DNA of 64,000 bases, taken from assembly GCF_018139545.1 (NCBI RefSeq), contig NZ_JAGSPJ010000001.1, forward strand, positions 548,566-612,565, given 5' to 3'. The first letter of the stretch is position 1, and each line of letters opens with the position of its first letter. Of this stretch, positions 16,737 through 24,248 are shown piece by piece. Source of the DNA: Affinundibacterium fentianense (GTDB taxonomy: Bacteria; Pseudomonadota; Gammaproteobacteria; Burkholderiales; Burkholderiaceae_D). The notes under the pieces were generated by a model, which saw only the letters and a list, made by a program, of their open reading frames with translations, was not told the origin of the DNA and searched no databases. A program made the position numbers and the translations under genes.

Positions 16737-17315
16737 CTACACAGCAGTTAGCAGTACCAAAACAAAACAAGTAATCCAGACGAAAAAATATGCTGGGCTT
16801 TGCTTTAATGCTCCCGCGCGCTTGAACAAATAAACTGGTACTAGCCAAACCCAACTGCCAAATTTCCCAGTGTCAGTACCAGAGAGCTTCAATTTCTTTT
16901 CATCCCAAAATGAAAGCCCAATATTTAAGAAGAGTGTTACATACCAAAACGTGCCATTGGCAATTGCCGCCTCTGCCGCTTGCTCATTCGTGTGGTACAC
17001 AGCACCTGCAATAAAGTGCTCTAACAAGAACCCTAGAATTGGCGCAAATGCCAAAACCCAGACGAGCGTGTTATTGACATGATCACCAGTAAGTGGCGGT
17101 GGTGATGTGCTATCCAAATACGTCTTGAGTTCTGTATTTTCGATTTGAGTCCAATTGGGAAATCCTTTACGCCAAACCAGCGCGCCATGCGTCAAAAATT
17201 TATTCCGAATTAAAGTAATCATTTCTTCTTCGGAAATCGCGCCGATCCTCTGCCCCGCATTTTCATAGAACCATTGATTTTGTTCCGTACTCGATTGCAT
17301 TTCAGTTGTAGTCAT
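16737..17315 (-). CDS. GYF_2-domain membrane protein
   Basis: 192 residues. An N-terminal GYF_2-like domain (about 12-65: WFYENAGQRIGAISEEEMITLI ... WRKGFPNWTQI) is followed by a Pro-rich linker (STSPPPL) and about four hydrophobic segments (85-105, 120-140, 150-168, 175-192). GYF_2 domains of this kind are common in small bacterial membrane proteins and are thought to bind proline-rich partners. It lies 43 bp downstream of the 17359-18720 gene on the same strand, so they are probably co-transcribed. Role unknown. Confidence 0.75.
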   Translation of the reverse strand: MTTTEMQSSTEQNQWFYENAGQRIGAISEEEMITLIRNKFLTHGALVWRKGFPNWTQIENTELKTYLDSTSPPPLTGDHVNNTLVWVLAFAPILGFLLEHFIAGAVYHTNEQAAEAAIANGTFWYVTLFLNIGLSFWDEKKLKLSGTDTGKFGSWVWLVPVYLFKRAGALKQSPAYFFVWITCFVLVLLTAV

Positions 17316-17358
17316 ATTGCGTCCGCATTTTTAATAAGTTTTAGAAGAAGTGGATGAA

Positions 17359-18720
17359 TTACTTTGATGGGTCGTTTGTGTCATTGAGAGCTAATTGCAC
17401 ACCGTCTTCTCGTACCACGCTACCGTCAAAAGTGATGGTTGAACTGCCTCCCATTTTAGGAATGACGATTTCAATCAAGTTCTCTGATTGTTTGAAAGTA
17501 GCGTCGGTTGAGCAGGTTCCAAAATAAGGTGTGAAATTGAGATTCGCTTTCTCGATGGTGAGGAAGAAGAATAATGCCTCACAGCTGTTACCCATGCCCC
17601 CTGAGGTTCTCATCAAGATGACTTCTTTTCCACCTGCCAATTTGAAACCACGCACAATCTCGTGCCACTGAGCGCCTTCACTTTGAAAGATCGCTTTGTT
17701 ATTTAACGTGATGGAGGCCTGATCCATTCCAGGTGTACTTGCCGCGAATGTTCCTATTGAAGTCGTAATACTAGGGAGAAGTCCATTGGCATAATAAACA
17801 TTCCCTTCCGCTATCGTATTTTGTCCCGAACTAACTTCAGCGGTTGAAGGTGAACTCGCCTTCGGTGCCGCATCTTCAAGAATAGATTGCAATTGTGCTT
17901 CCGCTTCCTTCGCTTTGTATTGCTTGTAAGCTGGAGCGCCGACTGCAACGACAATGCCCAAAACAAACGAAGCACAAGCAAGTCCAATTCCCCATTGAGA
18001 CCATTTTTTCTGTACTGAATTGAAATGATCCAAGTCACGCCATGCACGATTTTTCCAAGCCATTTCACGGCCTTTAACTCCCAGCCAAATCATGACAACG
18101 ATATTGACGTAAGGGATTAGCGCTAACAGACCTATCCATGTACGATTTCCAATTGCCCATATCCAGCTAAGAAAGAATGCTCCCCAACTCCATCCTTTCA
18201 CACCCGCAATATCATGTATCGGTGCACTAACTGGATTGTCAGTTTGAGAGTTTGAGGGCAAGTCAGGAGGTAAGGTACCCACCGATTCTGCGTTGGTTCG
18301 AAGATGTGGAATTTCTGGTGGAAATGCTGAAGACAATTCGGCAGCAGACATCTCAGATGATTGAGTCGCCCGTTTCGGTGCTGCCTGCGCAGAGCTAGAT
18401 TTATCGCCATACATTTTTAAAAACATGATTAGCGAACGAATGCCGACAAATATCAACAAAGGGCCTTGTACAACATATAGACCCATGAAATAGCAAATTA
18501 GAGAAGCCGCTGAAAACAATAGCAGCAAGAGCCAATCTAATTCTTTGGTGCCTGCGAAATTTTCTTTCTTATGCAGAACAAATAATCGAATACTCAAACC
18601 AGCGCACGCACCTGTCGTGATGCTGATGATCGATGTCGACCGTGTGAAATATAAAAGAGCGACCGTTAAAAGCGATATAGCAATCAATGCTATATGAAAA
18701 TTTTTATTTGATTGATTCAT
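17359..18720 (-). CDS. Membrane protein with a DUF2628-like segment and an exported C-terminal domain
   Basis: 453 residues, function unknown. Four N-terminal hydrophobic segments lie within about 1-105. A low-complexity linker (about 110-175) leads to a DUF2628-like module (GWSWGAFFLSWIWAIGNRTW ... YVNIVVMIWLGVKGREMAWKNRAW, about 178-235). A further transmembrane helix (about 248-265, pilin-like FVLGIVVAVGAPAYKQYK) comes next, then a ~180-residue C-terminal domain expected outside the membrane. DUF2628-like modules often accompany small inner-membrane proteins. The gene is divergent from the XRE regulator at 18976 and shares its operator region. Confidence 0.65.
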   Translation of the reverse strand: MNQSNKNFHIALIAISLLTVALLYFTRSTSIISITTGACAGLSIRLFVLHKKENFAGTKELDWLLLLLFSAASLICYFMGLYVVQGPLLIFVGIRSLIMFLKMYGDKSSSAQAAPKRATQSSEMSAAELSSAFPPEIPHLRTNAESVGTLPPDLPSNSQTDNPVSAPIHDIAGVKGWSWGAFFLSWIWAIGNRTWIGLLALIPYVNIVVMIWLGVKGREMAWKNRAWRDLDHFNSVQKKWSQWGIGLACASFVLGIVVAVGAPAYKQYKAKEAEAQLQSILEDAAPKASSPSTAEVSSGQNTIAEGNVYYANGLLPSITTSIGTFAASTPGMDQASITLNNKAIFQSEGAQWHEIVRGFKLAGGKEVILMRTSGGMGNSCEALFFFLTIEKANLNFTPYFGTCSTDATFKQSENLIEIVIPKMGGSSTITFDGSVVREDGVQLALNDTNDPSK

Positions 18721-18885
18721 TGCTGTGACTTTCTTATTCGGAGTTAATTAAATTTTTGTGTGCTTATGCGATGAAACTGAAGAATCGTGTATCTACAAAA
18801 TGCGATGAACTCATTTCCAATCAATCTAACCAAGATATGCCGCTTGATGGTTCGCACAATTTCGAGATACGCAGTCCATAACAGT

Positions 18886-18908
18886 CTATCAACCTAATTG
18901 GTTGATAG
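18886..18908. promoter_or_regulatory. Palindromic operator candidate upstream of the XRE regulator
   Basis: A perfect 9-bp inverted repeat CTATCAACC-N5-GGTTGATAG lies in the divergent intergenic region. Further half-sites follow: GTCAACC at 18908-18914, TTGGTTGA near 18936 and GGGTTGAT near 18956. The set fits a binding region for a dimeric HTH protein, most simply autoregulation by the adjacent XRE gene; that link is inferred. Confidence 0.55.
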
Positions 18909-18975
18909 TCAACCTTATAAGCACTTCATGTTTTTTGGTTGAACGACGACCATTTGGGTTGATCGGAGGAGCGGC

Positions 18976-19320
18976 ATGAAGGTAAATGAAAAGACTTTGG
19001 CGAAAGGAATAGGGCATGCAATTTCAAAACGCCGTATTGCGAGTGGACTAACACAAGAGGATGTGGCAGAACGACTTGGTGTTGGTAATGAAGCGATATC
19101 AAGAATGGAACGCGGCTCCGTCATTCCAACAATCTTGCGTTTGGTAGAATTGGCCGAGATCTTTGATTGCCCAATAGGTGAATTACTTTTTGAAACCAGT
19201 AACCGCCCTGAAGATCAAGCACAAGTCATCACAAAGATGTTGGAAAAGCTAACATTGAATGACCGTATCATTGTTCTTGATATCTTAGAGAAACTTACAG
19301 ACAGACTACGGCGCAAGTAA
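18976..19320 (+). CDS. XRE-family HTH transcriptional regulator
   Basis: 114 residues. The N-terminal helix-turn-helix (about 12-65: ISKRRIASGLTQEDVAERLG ... AISRMERGSVIPTILRLVELAEIF) is a typical Cro/C1 fold. A short helical C-terminal segment (about 78-113) may be a dimerisation region. A strong ribosome binding site (GGAGGAG) precedes the ATG by five bases. The upstream region carries the GGTTGAT palindrome. It sits between the small membrane-protein genes and the recombination module, so it could control either. Similar short XRE regulators are common on mobile elements. Confidence 0.88.
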   Translation: MKVNEKTLAKGIGHAISKRRIASGLTQEDVAERLGVGNEAISRMERGSVIPTILRLVELAEIFDCPIGELLFETSNRPEDQAQVITKMLEKLTLNDRIIVLDILEKLTDRLRRK

Positions 19321-19357
19321 CTCAACAATCACAACCAAGATGAAGCGGAATCGTCTG

Positions 19358-20344
19358 TTATAGAGCGTTCGGCGTGCCGAGCACAATGTCGGACTGGGCA
19401 ACAACTGATTCAAGAGCCGCCGTTGGTATCGTGATTTTCGAACCTTTCCTTGCGAGAATTTGATCGAGCTTGCCAGTCAAATTTGATGGCACATTCTCAA
19501 TTGAAGTTGCCTGACGAGCATCGTTACCATCCAGTTCGCCAGCATTCACATAAAATTCATCAAGCAAGTTTTTAACTTGCTCAGAATCTTCTTCAAATAG
19601 ACCATTTTTGAAACCTGAACGTGCAGTCTCGTCTAAGACGTTCTGATCAAACCCATATTCCCGCCTCTTTGAATCTTCCGCTCTGGCCTCTATGAGAGCT
19701 TGTTCCAGTGATACCCCATCGCGAATCGTTATATCGACATAATAGACTGGGCTGCGATGACTCATAGTCGTGCTCTTGCCACGTAACTTCAATTGCAGCG
19801 GTAAACAAGCAAGACGATCACCTGACGTTGCCTGATAGTACGAGAGCCGCGCTGTCAATGTACGGATACTGTTATAGCCAGTCGTTCTAAAGATAAACGT
19901 ACCAAACTCATCATCGTCATTCAGTTTTACGTTTAGACGACCAAACGGCTTGCAAGTGCCACCCTCTGCAAATTCGCATTGATCCGGCGATGGACAAGCT
20001 AAATTTTGAATGCCACTACTACTATAGCGGCGACAGGTTTCTCCATTACCTACGCAAATTGGACGACCAGTTTTTCGGTCAAAAAAACAGTATTCCGCAC
20101 GCAGATTTAACGCAGGATCATTAAAGAGCAAACGTACAGGAATCGACCTTAACTTATCTTGTCCTGATGTTTTAAGTAATTGATCGTGAACCGGATGTTT
20201 AATCCAGCCATCTTTGCCCTGAATATTCGAGGTGATAGTGAAGAAATCTTCTTTCACTGGAAGACGCTTACCATTTTTCTCGACCACACTACCAATGGCG
20301 ATTCGCCCTAATGTAGGGGGAGTGATTGCTAAACCTTTTATCAT
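19358..20344 (-). CDS. Cys-rich gp3-like protein of the recombination module
   Basis: 328 residues. It resembles proteins of conjugative and phage-derived elements that travel with YqaJ and DUF932 genes and are usually labelled hydrolase or metal-binding protein, or gp3-like recombination factor. A cluster of six cysteines between about residues 85 and 132 (AEYCFF, PICVG, ETCRR, LACPSPDQCEF, GTCKPFG) suggests a metal site. The fold opening (MIKGLAITPPTLGRIAIG) and the N-terminal placement are as in that family. It is last in a three-gene minus-strand set after YqaJ and DUF932. Biochemical role not established; I infer DNA recombination. Confidence 0.65.
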   Translation of the reverse strand: MIKGLAITPPTLGRIAIGSVVEKNGKRLPVKEDFFTITSNIQGKDGWIKHPVHDQLLKTSGQDKLRSIPVRLLFNDPALNLRAEYCFFDRKTGRPICVGNGETCRRYSSSGIQNLACPSPDQCEFAEGGTCKPFGRLNVKLNDDDEFGTFIFRTTGYNSIRTLTARLSYYQATSGDRLACLPLQLKLRGKSTTMSHRSPVYYVDITIRDGVSLEQALIEARAEDSKRREYGFDQNVLDETARSGFKNGLFEEDSEQVKNLLDEFYVNAGELDGNDARQATSIENVPSNLTGKLDQILARKGSKITIPTAALESVVAQSDIVLGTPNAL

Positions 20345-20367
20345 GATGATGTATTCCCATAAAAAAT

Positions 20368-20396
20368 GCCCGTACTCGGATCAACACGAGACGGGC
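20368..20396 (-). terminator. Terminator or attenuator between the YqaJ and gp3-like genes
   Basis: A GC-rich hairpin (arms 20368-20378 and 20387-20396, one bulged base) is followed on the minus strand by ATTTTTTATG. It lies just upstream of the 20344 start codon, so it would limit read-through from the YqaJ gene. Confidence 0.65.
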
Positions 20397-20443
20397 GTGG
20401 ATTGAGTAATTTAATTGTTGCGATGATCAAATAGAGAACCTCG

Positions 20444-21451
20444 CTACGTTGAAATAAGGAACCGACGATTACCAGGCTTCACAAGTGGATAGCGTTCAGG
20501 AATGTCAGGCTGGTCAAGCAGTAACTTGGCAATGTCAATACCATGGCTATCTTTTGATCGCCTGAAGCTGACCTTTCCAGTCTCGAAGACGGCGACACTT
20601 GCGTCCCCCATCTTCTCTTGAATCTTTTGTTTCAACAGTGATTCCAACTCTTCACGATTGGCAATGTCTGCACGTAAGTTGACCAAGTCAGCGAACGTGG
20701 CAGACATTTCCGTATCATCGGCAAAATCGATGGTGTTGCCAGTATCCTTCGGATAAAGGTAGCGCAAAGCGCGATCTGCTGATTCAGAGCCATCAGCGGG
20801 TGGTGGAGTATCAGTTTCGACGTAGTGCCAGAACTGCCGTTCCAGCTTGATTAAGCGTGCAATCAATTCATCGTCACGATGTATGCGGTAGACGCGAATT
20901 TCTTGACCACAAATGAGCACGCAAACATCCGCAGATCCTTTTCCTGTCACTGCTAGTTGATGCTGTACTTGACAGACAACGTAGTCCGGCACGCCGTCAC
21001 GCCAAAGGCGCGCACCAAATTCTCCAGCCGTTTTACATTCAAGGATTTGCACATCATTCGCGCCAACGACTTCGCGATCGATATTCGCCAGCATCCAAGA
21101 TTTATCTTCGTCAGCATGCTGTAACACGGCATTGATTTTACGAACCCGATTGCCTGTACGCTTGGTGTAGTGCGCTGCGACGATTGGTTCTAGTAAGCTC
21201 CCCCAATACGTCGGGCTTGTTTCATCATTGGGATCGATTTTAGGCATATCACCATCACGCCCCGTTTTGATCATCCACAATTCTAAGGGTGATTGATAAG
21301 GGTTGAGGCCGACAGCGGTACCAGCATCACTGCTGCCAATTCCACGTTTTCTGACTTCTAACCATTCGTCACGACTCAAGTCTTGAGTTTTTACAAGGCG
21401 GAGTGCTGGACGATTTACTTTAGATGATTCTATTTTCTTAGCTATGTGCAT
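20444..21451 (-). CDS. YqaJ-like viral recombinase (lambda-exonuclease fold)
   Basis: Predicted 5'-3' double-strand DNA exonuclease for recombination of the element. The protein has 335 residues from the ATG at 21449-21451, which has GGAG upstream. Nuclease landmarks are in order: RKRGIGSSDAG (about 36-46), WGSLLEP (about 87), MLANIDREV, the catalytic ECKT, and QVQHQLAVTG. These match the PD-(D/E)xK core of the YqaJ family. The C-terminal third is helical. It sits between DUF932 and the gp3-like gene, each separated by a terminator-like hairpin. Exonuclease family secure; partner annealing protein not obvious here. Confidence 0.88.
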   Translation of the reverse strand: MHIAKKIESSKVNRPALRLVKTQDLSRDEWLEVRKRGIGSSDAGTAVGLNPYQSPLELWMIKTGRDGDMPKIDPNDETSPTYWGSLLEPIVAAHYTKRTGNRVRKINAVLQHADEDKSWMLANIDREVVGANDVQILECKTAGEFGARLWRDGVPDYVVCQVQHQLAVTGKGSADVCVLICGQEIRVYRIHRDDELIARLIKLERQFWHYVETDTPPPADGSESADRALRYLYPKDTGNTIDFADDTEMSATFADLVNLRADIANREELESLLKQKIQEKMGDASVAVFETGKVSFRRSKDSHGIDIAKLLLDQPDIPERYPLVKPGNRRFLIST

Positions 21452-21479
21452 AATGTATTCTCCATAGACAAAATAAAAA

Positions 21480-21506
21480 GCCCGGTGAGCATTCACTCGA
21501 CCGGGC
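21480..21506 (-). terminator. Terminator or attenuator between DUF932 and YqaJ genes
   Basis: Hairpin with arms GCCCGGTGAG (21480-21489) and CTCGACCGGGC (21496-21506), followed on the minus strand by TTTTTATTTTG. A similar hairpin follows the YqaJ gene. Confidence 0.65.
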
Positions 21507-21591
21507 AGGGATTTAGCATTTTCAGTTTATTGTGCCCATAATGCTGAAAGACACGAGTTGTTATTAACACTCAGATAAAGTGCTGCAAGAC

Positions 21592-22551
21592 TTAGGCAAT
21601 CATGAGCAGAGCTTGATCAAGCGCTTTTTGCTTGAGTGATGCCCCCTGACCAAACCAAGCAGAATCAAGCCGATGATCAATCGATTTGGCGCGACGTTCA
21701 TGGTCAACAAACTCTGTAATGGAATTGAGTAGGCCAAACGCCGTATCTTTCGACGAGGCGAGTTCGGCTCCTCGACCACGTCCATCGTAAAGCTCCTGCA
21801 CTTTCTTAATCGCACGCTCATTTGACAGTCCTGTTGCAGTGGTGTTGGGATCTGTGAATACCTTCAGAAAATAATTCATCGCCTCGTGTGATTTCACTTT
21901 ACGCTCCGAGAGCGTTTTCATGCGATACATAAATGCATCCCATGAGGCCACAGAGACGCCCAATTGACGTTTGACGGCCTGCGCATCAAAGCTCGTGCTG
22001 TGCGGTACCTTAACGGCATTGCTGCCACTGTTTAATGCGATAGCTAATGTATTCTGGCAAACGACGCGCACACTCGTAAATTGTGCCGTGGTCGCCAGCG
22101 TTCCATCACATGCAGTGGCAAGCAATAAATAACCGTTGACGACATCATTTCCTTTTAATGCGGCTGTTTGATTGGTCTTCGCCAACGCCCACACCTTGCG
22201 CCCATCTTTGAGTACGCCTGCCGTTTCCAGTTCAAAGCCAGATATCTGCGTCAAGTCGCGATAGAACTCCAAAATTTCTCGCGGTTGCACGACTTGATAA
22301 CGGTTGGAAACCACTGATAGAGCTGTTTTAGTATCCGAACGGTACAAAACTTTTTGCTCCGGAAAAGACATAATGGCACCAAGGCCACCTGCGCTTTCTG
22401 TCATGAAGCGCACTGGTGATTCCTTGATGTCAAATGCCATTCCTGCTTGCTGTGCCCATACTTCTATTGATTGTTTCTTGGTAAGTTGATTGCCTAGTCC
22501 GTGCCAGGGTACTGCGTCGACGTAAGCCATAGTTTGAATTTGATGTGCCAT
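21592..22551 (-). CDS. DUF932 (phage/plasmid-related) protein
   Basis: 319 residues, matching the DUF932 family found on plasmids, ICEs and phages. Recognisable features are the opening MAHQIQTMAYVDAVPWHGLG, the segment VLYRSDTKTALSVVSNRYQVVQPREILEFYRDL, and RVVCQNTLAIAL. Molecular function is unknown; relatives lie beside single-strand annealing and exonuclease genes. AAGGAAAT precedes the ATG. First gene of the three-gene recombination set on the minus strand. Confidence 0.85.
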   Translation of the reverse strand: MAHQIQTMAYVDAVPWHGLGNQLTKKQSIEVWAQQAGMAFDIKESPVRFMTESAGGLGAIMSFPEQKVLYRSDTKTALSVVSNRYQVVQPREILEFYRDLTQISGFELETAGVLKDGRKVWALAKTNQTAALKGNDVVNGYLLLATACDGTLATTAQFTSVRVVCQNTLAIALNSGSNAVKVPHSTSFDAQAVKRQLGVSVASWDAFMYRMKTLSERKVKSHEAMNYFLKVFTDPNTTATGLSNERAIKKVQELYDGRGRGAELASSKDTAFGLLNSITEFVDHERRAKSIDHRLDSAWFGQGASLKQKALDQALLMIA

Positions 22552-22683
22552 GGATGATTTCCTTAAAATTGAATGAGTGAAGTCCCGCCGTTGAAATAAT
22601 CGACGGCATCTTTGAATGAACTATTTGGAATGTTGCAAATGATTGCGTAGATGAACTACGGGAGAATTGACTTAATTTTGCTA

Positions 22684-23034
22684 CTAAGCGAAGGCTGTGG
22701 ATGAATCTGAAGGAATACTAAATTCGTGATGACAAATGAGGCACTGATAGTTACTGAAAAGGTGCTCATCAAAAGTTTCACCTATTTTTGAGCCAGCGAT
22801 GCATCCTGTAGACCCTCCAATTAAGCCGCCGAAAATAGCACCTGCCATACTGCCTAAAACTGCTCCAGCGGGGCCAAAAACAACCCCAACAGTCATGCCA
22901 ATCTCAGCACCGCTCATCGCACCAGCAGCGCCAGCCGCAGCGCCTGCGACTGTGCCGATGGTGCCTCCTGCTTTTTTACCGTAGTCTTTTGTTTCTATTC
23001 TTAGTGAGTCACAACTTGGACATTGAATTGCCAT
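22684..23034 (-). CDS. Zinc-ribbon protein split by a glycine-zipper segment
   Basis: 116 residues from the ATG at 23032-23034, chosen for its AAGGAG site. It begins MAIQCPSCDS and ends with YQCLICHHEF, so the two CxxC pairs of a putative zinc ribbon are separated by about 90 residues. Between them are Gly/Ala-rich glycine-zipper repeats (GTIGTVAGAAAGAAG, GAEIGMTVGVVFGPAGAVLG, GGLIGGSTGCIAGSKIG) that look membrane-inserting. No known function. It precedes the recombination module on the same strand, with 132 bp to the DUF932 start. Confidence 0.7.
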   Translation of the reverse strand: MAIQCPSCDSLRIETKDYGKKAGGTIGTVAGAAAGAAGAMSGAEIGMTVGVVFGPAGAVLGSMAGAIFGGLIGGSTGCIAGSKIGETFDEHLFSNYQCLICHHEFSIPSDSSTAFA

Positions 23035-23367
23035 GAATAATTGCTCCTTGTAGTTGATGGTAATCGTCATGAAAACGCGAATGAAAAATGCGTTATCAGT
23101 AATTGAGCAAAGAGATTTGCTTCATCACACTAGTAGGATATATATCCGAGATTTTTTAGTTTCTAACACTGAGTGATAGTTTCGAAAAATCTAAAATCAG
23201 TCCAGTAAACTACCTTATCCCTACTTTGATTAGCGACAGGTATCTGTCAATTGAAATTAATTACTTTTAAGAAATTGATTTACACCGCGAAAAGGCATGA
23301 CAATTTTTAAGCATGCATATAACATTTACAATCCTTACAAATTCGATCTTTTTAAATAGTGTCACAA
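23035..23367. other. Divergent intergenic region upstream of the conflict-system operon
   Basis: About 330 AT-rich bases between the minus-strand zinc-ribbon gene and the first plus-strand gene of the conflict operon. Promoters for both must lie here, but I cannot fix a convincing -35/-10 pair. No gene seen. Confidence 0.5.
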
Positions 23368-24243
23368 ATGAATCAATCCGATGATCTCAAGCTAAAACGA
23401 GCAGTGCAACTTCTTTGCTCGACTGGAATACGTCGTCCGATGTCAATGGAGAAAATAAAAATTTGGTTGAAACAGTTCGATCCTGGACCAGAACAAACCT
23501 TAGCGTTATTAATTCTTCGTCATCTTATCTATAGAACGACAGATCAAATTGAGTCTTCCTTAATTCAAGCACTTCGTAAAATGACTTTACATTTTGCGAC
23601 TAACAACTCTGACCGCGAAGAATTCAACTGGAAAGATATTTTAGGCGGGAAAACAAATTTGAGTTTCATTTTTGGCCCACCAGCGCACGAGTATACGAAA
23701 CCAGGAAAAAGCGGTGAACTTGTAATTCGACTACTCAAACAGATTTTTCCGTTAGATTCAAATCAAATTCAGTATCCGGGGACGATAACTAAACTCGAAG
23801 AAGACGAGCGCTACCTGATGATAGATGACGGAACATTCACTGGAGATCAACTCAGTGGGGTTATTGAACAATTTGGTGGAATGATGAAATCACCAGGGAA
23901 GACTGGGATTATCGTCTCCATAGCGCATGAGAAAGCACTAGAAAAGCTTCAAAAAACTTACCCGGGTATTCCTATTTTTTTTGGTGAGAAAATGAGTCAT
24001 CTAGACGGACTACTCGAATTATCAAATCGCTGGATTTCTGAGGGGAATTGGCCTTATATAGAAATAACGCCCTATGAAGTCTATCAAAGTGTAGTTGAAA
24101 CTAAATGTCGATTCGAAGAAAAACAACCATTGGGCTATGCTGGACTTGGTCTCTTGGTCGCTTATGAACATGGCATTCCTGACGATTCATTGCAATTTTT
24201 GTGGTGCAAATCTGAATCTTGGACACCACTTTTTAATAGGTAA
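23368..24243 (+). CDS. Phosphoribosyltransferase-like protein (conflict-system gene A)
   Basis: About 291 residues. The N-terminal ~100 residues are helical (MEKIKIWLKQF ... LALLILRHLIYRTTDQIESSLIQALRKM). The C-terminal part is Rossmann-like with a PRPP-loop signature, RYLMIDDGTFTGDQLSG (about residues 148-164), followed by GIIVSIAH and IPIFFGEKM. This acidic-acidic-Gly-Thr-x-T-G loop is the hallmark of type I phosphoribosyltransferases. NCBI/Pfam, as I recall, name a conflict-associated group PRTase-CE that neighbours ORC-CDC6-like ATPases, and the next gene fits that. The start is either this ATG or the GTG at 23359; neither has a clear ribosome binding site. Gene B follows after 5 nt. Substrate unknown. 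Confidence 0.72.
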   Translation: MNQSDDLKLKRAVQLLCSTGIRRPMSMEKIKIWLKQFDPGPEQTLALLILRHLIYRTTDQIESSLIQALRKMTLHFATNNSDREEFNWKDILGGKTNLSFIFGPPAHEYTKPGKSGELVIRLLKQIFPLDSNQIQYPGTITKLEEDERYLMIDDGTFTGDQLSGVIEQFGGMMKSPGKTGIIVSIAHEKALEKLQKTYPGIPIFFGEKMSHLDGLLELSNRWISEGNWPYIEITPYEVYQSVVETKCRFEEKQPLGYAGLGLLVAYEHGIPDDSLQFLWCKSESWTPLFNR

Positions 24244-24248
24244 TTGAG

